Positions 61,534 through 64,000 of a DNA stretch of 64,000 bases are shown here, in pieces. The position numbers and the translations under genes were made by a program. Origin of the DNA: DASVFB01 sp963815965. GTDB lineage: Bacteria; Actinomycetota; Thermoleophilia; Gaiellales; Gaiellaceae. Location: positions 1-64,000 of the forward strand of contig CAWFIT010000004.1 in NCBI GenBank assembly GCA_963815965.1, in the 5' to 3' direction. A model generated the notes under the pieces. It searched no databases. It had not been told where the DNA came from and saw only the letters and a program-made list of their open reading frames with translations. Each line of letters begins with the position of its first letter. Position 1 is the stretch's first letter.

Positions 61534-62529
61534 GTGAACTGGCAGCAATACGAAAGTGACGCGCAGCAGGCGATCGCCGCCGCCTCGACCGCCGGCGAGC
61601 TCGACGACGCCCGCGTGCACTACCTGGGTCGCAAGGGCGACCTCGCCCAGGCGCTGCGCGCTGTTCGCGACCGCGAGAGCGGGATGCTGCTGAACGGCAT
61701 CCGTGCACGGCTCGAGTCTGCCGTCGACGCGCGACGCGCCGCGATCGAGAACGAGGAGCTGGAGCGGCTGTACGCAAAGAACTCGTTCGACGTCACGCTT
61801 CCCGGCGAGACGCCGCAGCGGGGGCGCCTGCACATCCTCACGCAGGTCAAACGCGAGATCGAGGACGTCTTCCTCGGCATGGGGTTCGAGGTCTACGAGG
61901 GCGACGAGGTGACCGACGCCTGGCACAACTTCGACGCTCTCACGACCGATCCGGGCCATCCGTCGCGCTCTCCGACCGACACGTTCTATCTCAGCGACGA
62001 CGTGCTGCTGCGGACGCACACTTCCCCGGACCAGATCCGCCTGATGGAGTCGCGTCAGCCGCCGATCTACGCGATCATGCCCGGCCGCTGCTACCGCCGC
62101 GACACGCCGGACGCGACGCACTCGCCGACGTTCCTTCAGGTCGAGAGTCTCGTCGTCGACCGCGGCATCACGCTGTCCGATCTCAAGGGCGTGGTGCTCG
62201 AGTTTTTCCGCGCGCTCTTCGGCCCCGAGCGAGAGGTGCGCATGCGGACGAGCTACTTCCCTTTCACCGAGCCGTCTGTGGAGTTCGACGTGACGTGTTT
62301 TCTGTGTAACGGGCAGGGCTGCTCCGTGTGCAAGCACTCCGGCTGGATCGAGATGGGCGGAGCCGGGTGGGTCGACCCCGCTGTCTTCAGCAACGTCGGC
62401 TACGACCCCGAGGTGTGGTCCGGCTTCGCGTTCGGGCTCGGCATCGAGCGCATCGCGATGCTTCGCCACGGCCTCGGCGACCTGCGCCTCTTCTGGGAGA
62501 ACGACGTGCGGATGCTGGAGCAATTCTGA
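61534..62529 (+). CDS. pheS: Phenylalanine--tRNA ligase alpha subunit
   Basis: The class II catalytic subunit of the (alpha-beta)2 enzyme. The N-terminal coiled coil leads to 'DDARVHYLGRKGDL', 'FEVYEGDEVTDAWHNFDAL', motif 2 'PGRCYRRDTPDATHSP', 'FPFTEPSVEFDVTC', 'GWIEMGGAGWVDPAVF' and motif 3 'FGLGIERIAMLRHGLGDLR'. GTG 61534 has GGGAG 11 bases upstream; ATG 61501 would add 11 residues without a ribosome-binding site. One base separates its stop from pheT. Confidence 0.95.
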   Translation: MNWQQYESDAQQAIAAASTAGELDDARVHYLGRKGDLAQALRAVRDRESGMLLNGIRARLESAVDARRAAIENEELERLYAKNSFDVTLPGETPQRGRLHILTQVKREIEDVFLGMGFEVYEGDEVTDAWHNFDALTTDPGHPSRSPTDTFYLSDDVLLRTHTSPDQIRLMESRQPPIYAIMPGRCYRRDTPDATHSPTFLQVESLVVDRGITLSDLKGVVLEFFRALFGPEREVRMRTSYFPFTEPSVEFDVTCFLCNGQGCSVCKHSGWIEMGGAGWVDPAVFSNVGYDPEVWSGFAFGLGIERIAMLRHGLGDLRLFWENDVRMLEQF

Positions 62530-62530
62530 G

Positions 62531-64000
62531 ATGAAGGTCCCCGTCTCCTGGCTGCGCGAGTACGTCGAGTTCGACCTGCCCGTTGAGGAGCTTGCGCGAC
62601 GGCTCGTCTTCACGAGCTGCGAGGTCGATCGCGTCGTGCGCCGCGGCGTCGCGGACGGGAACGGCAACCTCGAGCTCTTCCTCGTCGGCAAGGTGCTCGA
62701 GGCGGAGAAGCACCCGGATGCCGATCGGCTGCAGCTGACGAAGGTCGACGTCGGGGAGGGTGAGCCGCGCTCGATCGTGTGCGGCGCTTGGAACTTCGGC
62801 GCCGGCGCGACCGTTGCCGTCGCGCTGCCCGGTGCTGTGCTTCCGAACGGCCTGACACTCGAGCGCCGCAAGGTACGCGGCGAAGTCTCCGACGGGATGA
62901 TCCTCGCCGAGGACGAGGTCGACCTCGGCACCGACCACAGCGGGATCATGCTCCTGGATGCCGGACACGAGCCGGGCACGCCGCTCGCCGACGTGCTCCC
63001 GCTCGGCGACACAGTGCTCGAGATCGAGACGGGCTACAACCGTCCAGACCTCACGTCGATCTACGGCATCGCCCGCGAGGTCTCTGCCCTGCTCGACGTG
63101 TCCCTTGCGCCCATGCCCGGAGTCCAGGACTCGGGACCTGTCCCGAACGACGAGCCGGTGGACATCCGAATCGAGGACTTCGAGCGGTGCCCGCGCTACA
63201 TCGGGCGACTCTTCCGCGACGTGCGTGTCGGCGACTCGCCGCACTGGCTCAAGGCACGGCTGCTCGGCGCCGGAATGCGCCCGATCTCGAACGTCGTCGA
63301 CGTGACGAACTACGTCATGCTCGCGCTCGGCAACCCCCTGCACGCGTTCGACCACGCCAAGCTCGCCGAGGGCCGGATCGTCGTCCGCCGTGCGCGCGAG
63401 GGCGAAACGATCCGCACGCTCGACGGGACCGAGCGCAGGCTGACGTCCGAAGAGCTCGTGATCGCCGACGCCGAGCGGCCCGTCGCGGTCGCGGGGATCA
63501 TGGGCGGCGAAGAGAGCGAGGTGTCTGCCGACACGCGGACGGTGCTGCTCGAAGCCGCGAACTTCGAGCAGCTCGGCGTGCTGCGCAGCGGCGAGCGCCT
63601 CCACATGCGCTCCGAGTCGCAGACCCGCTGGGAGAAGGGCGTCGCGCCCGAGCTCGCTGAGCCGGCGGCGAACTATGCGACGCAACTGCTCGGCGAGCTC
63701 ACAGCAGCGCGCTGGACCGGCCACGCCGACGTGAAGGCGGAGTTCCCGGAGCGGCCCGTCATACGGCTCCGTCAGGCCCGCGCCCAGGAGGTTGTCGGCA
63801 TTCCGATCGAGGAAACCGACCAGCGTGAACGCCTGATCCGCCTCGGCTTCGACGTCGATCCAGAATGGAACATCGACACGCCGTACTGGCGCGCGCGCGA
63901 CGTCAAGCGCGAGATCGACCTCGTAGAAGAGGTCGCGCGCTTCCACCTCGAAGAGGTGCCGCCGACACTGCCGACGCGCAAAGAGCTCTTCGGCCGGCTC
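62531..64000 (+). CDS. pheT: Phenylalanine--tRNA ligase beta subunit (3' end cut by the window)
   Basis: 490 codons are present of about 800. The N-terminus 'MKVPVSWLREYVEFDLPVEE' is standard. The EMAPII-like tRNA-binding domain follows (about 40-150: 'KHPDADRLQLTKVDVG', 'VCGAWNFGAGATVAVALPGA'), then 'TGYNRPDLTSIYGIAREVSAL', the B3/B4 editing domain ('PISNVVDVTNYVMLALGNPLHAFD'; parts) and the start of B5 ('RLRQARAQEVVGIPIEE'). No stop occurs before the window end. The linker 'VQDSGPVP' (63121-63142) contains the 22-nt repeat shared with the trmH-family gene. Confidence 0.96.
   Translation, partial: MKVPVSWLREYVEFDLPVEELARRLVFTSCEVDRVVRRGVADGNGNLELFLVGKVLEAEKHPDADRLQLTKVDVGEGEPRSIVCGAWNFGAGATVAVALPGAVLPNGLTLERRKVRGEVSDGMILAEDEVDLGTDHSGIMLLDAGHEPGTPLADVLPLGDTVLEIETGYNRPDLTSIYGIAREVSALLDVSLAPMPGVQDSGPVPNDEPVDIRIEDFERCPRYIGRLFRDVRVGDSPHWLKARLLGAGMRPISNVVDVTNYVMLALGNPLHAFDHAKLAEGRIVVRRAREGETIRTLDGTERRLTSEELVIADAERPVAVAGIMGGEESEVSADTRTVLLEAANFEQLGVLRSGERLHMRSESQTRWEKGVAPELAEPAANYATQLLGELTAARWTGHADVKAEFPERPVIRLRQARAQEVVGIPIEETDQRERLIRLGFDVDPEWNIDTPYWRARDVKREIDLVEEVARFHLEEVPPTLPTRKELFGRL
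63121..63142 (+). repeat. 22-nt dispersed repeat, copy inside pheT
   Basis: It differs from 59765-59786 at one base. Its right part continues as GGGACCTGTCCC, an imperfect inverted repeat. It is read as 'VQDSGPV' in a region where PheT proteins vary. Confidence 0.7.

Noticed and set aside
62387..63946. 519-codon minus-strand frame opposite pheT
   Set aside because: Antisense shadow; pheT reads through the same DNA with all conserved motifs to the window edge.

Overview
The window is GC-rich chromosomal DNA from an actinobacterium. Evidence for this is GTG/TTG starts, LuxR-type ATPase regulators (LAL family), TIGR02960-like and SigB/F-type sigma factors, DHA2 drug exporters, and a thrS-infC-rpmI-rplT-DUF2332-trmH-pheS-pheT housekeeping block. 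My inference is a deep-branching lineage such as Thermoleophilia (Gaiellales/Solirubrobacterales), probably from soil. No rRNA gene, complete tRNA gene, CRISPR array or prophage is visible.

Left part (1-24 kb). A scattered set of enzymes (AlkZ-like winged-helix protein, SDR oxidoreductase, isoprenylcysteine methyltransferase-like protein, two cupins) is followed by a likely recombination scar. The scar holds a tRNA 3' end without its body, a terminator, and a vanadium haloperoxidase gene that has lost its 5' part. Two small secreted proteins follow. Next comes a tightly overlapping minus-strand operon: response regulator, sensor kinase, LolA-like lipoprotein-binding protein, ABC ATPase, ABC permease and a flippase-like membrane protein. 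Upstream on the same strand lie a GT51 transglycosylase and a secreted phosphoesterase. A LAL regulator, a DUF4242/secreted-protein reading frame, a universal stress protein, an MFS exporter and a secreted heme peroxidase complete this part.

Middle part (24-41 kb) is an exopolysaccharide/cell-surface locus: initiating sugar transferase, parallel beta-helix lipoprotein, polysaccharide deacetylase, O-antigen-ligase/polymerase, Wzz/Wzc-like chain-length protein with degraded nucleotide-binding motifs, a DUF1361-GT4 fusion, membrane-anchored accessory proteins, a SigB/F-type sigma factor and an orphan HicB-like protein with a membrane tail. Two paralogous secreted repeat proteins bracket the locus. 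A decayed IS481-type element sits against the 3' end of the chain-length gene and supplies its stop codon. At least eleven net frame disruptions, nearly all equivalent to one extra base, lie between 25 and 40.3 kb. I saw no clear case elsewhere in the window. They are either consensus errors or true decay/phase variation.

Right part (41-64 kb). A second LAL regulator is followed by two DHA2 exporters, one translationally coupled to a PAP2 enzyme and the other to a monooxygenase-like protein, a VOC protein and an ECF sigma factor. Then come small enzymes, a secreted BNR-type protein, two overlapping GNAT acetyltransferases, a membrane class III nucleotide cyclase, and the translation block. 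That block has a structured leader before infC, an infC-rpmI overlap of 122 nt, and a 22-nt sequence found almost identically inside both trmH and pheT. The window ends inside pheT.
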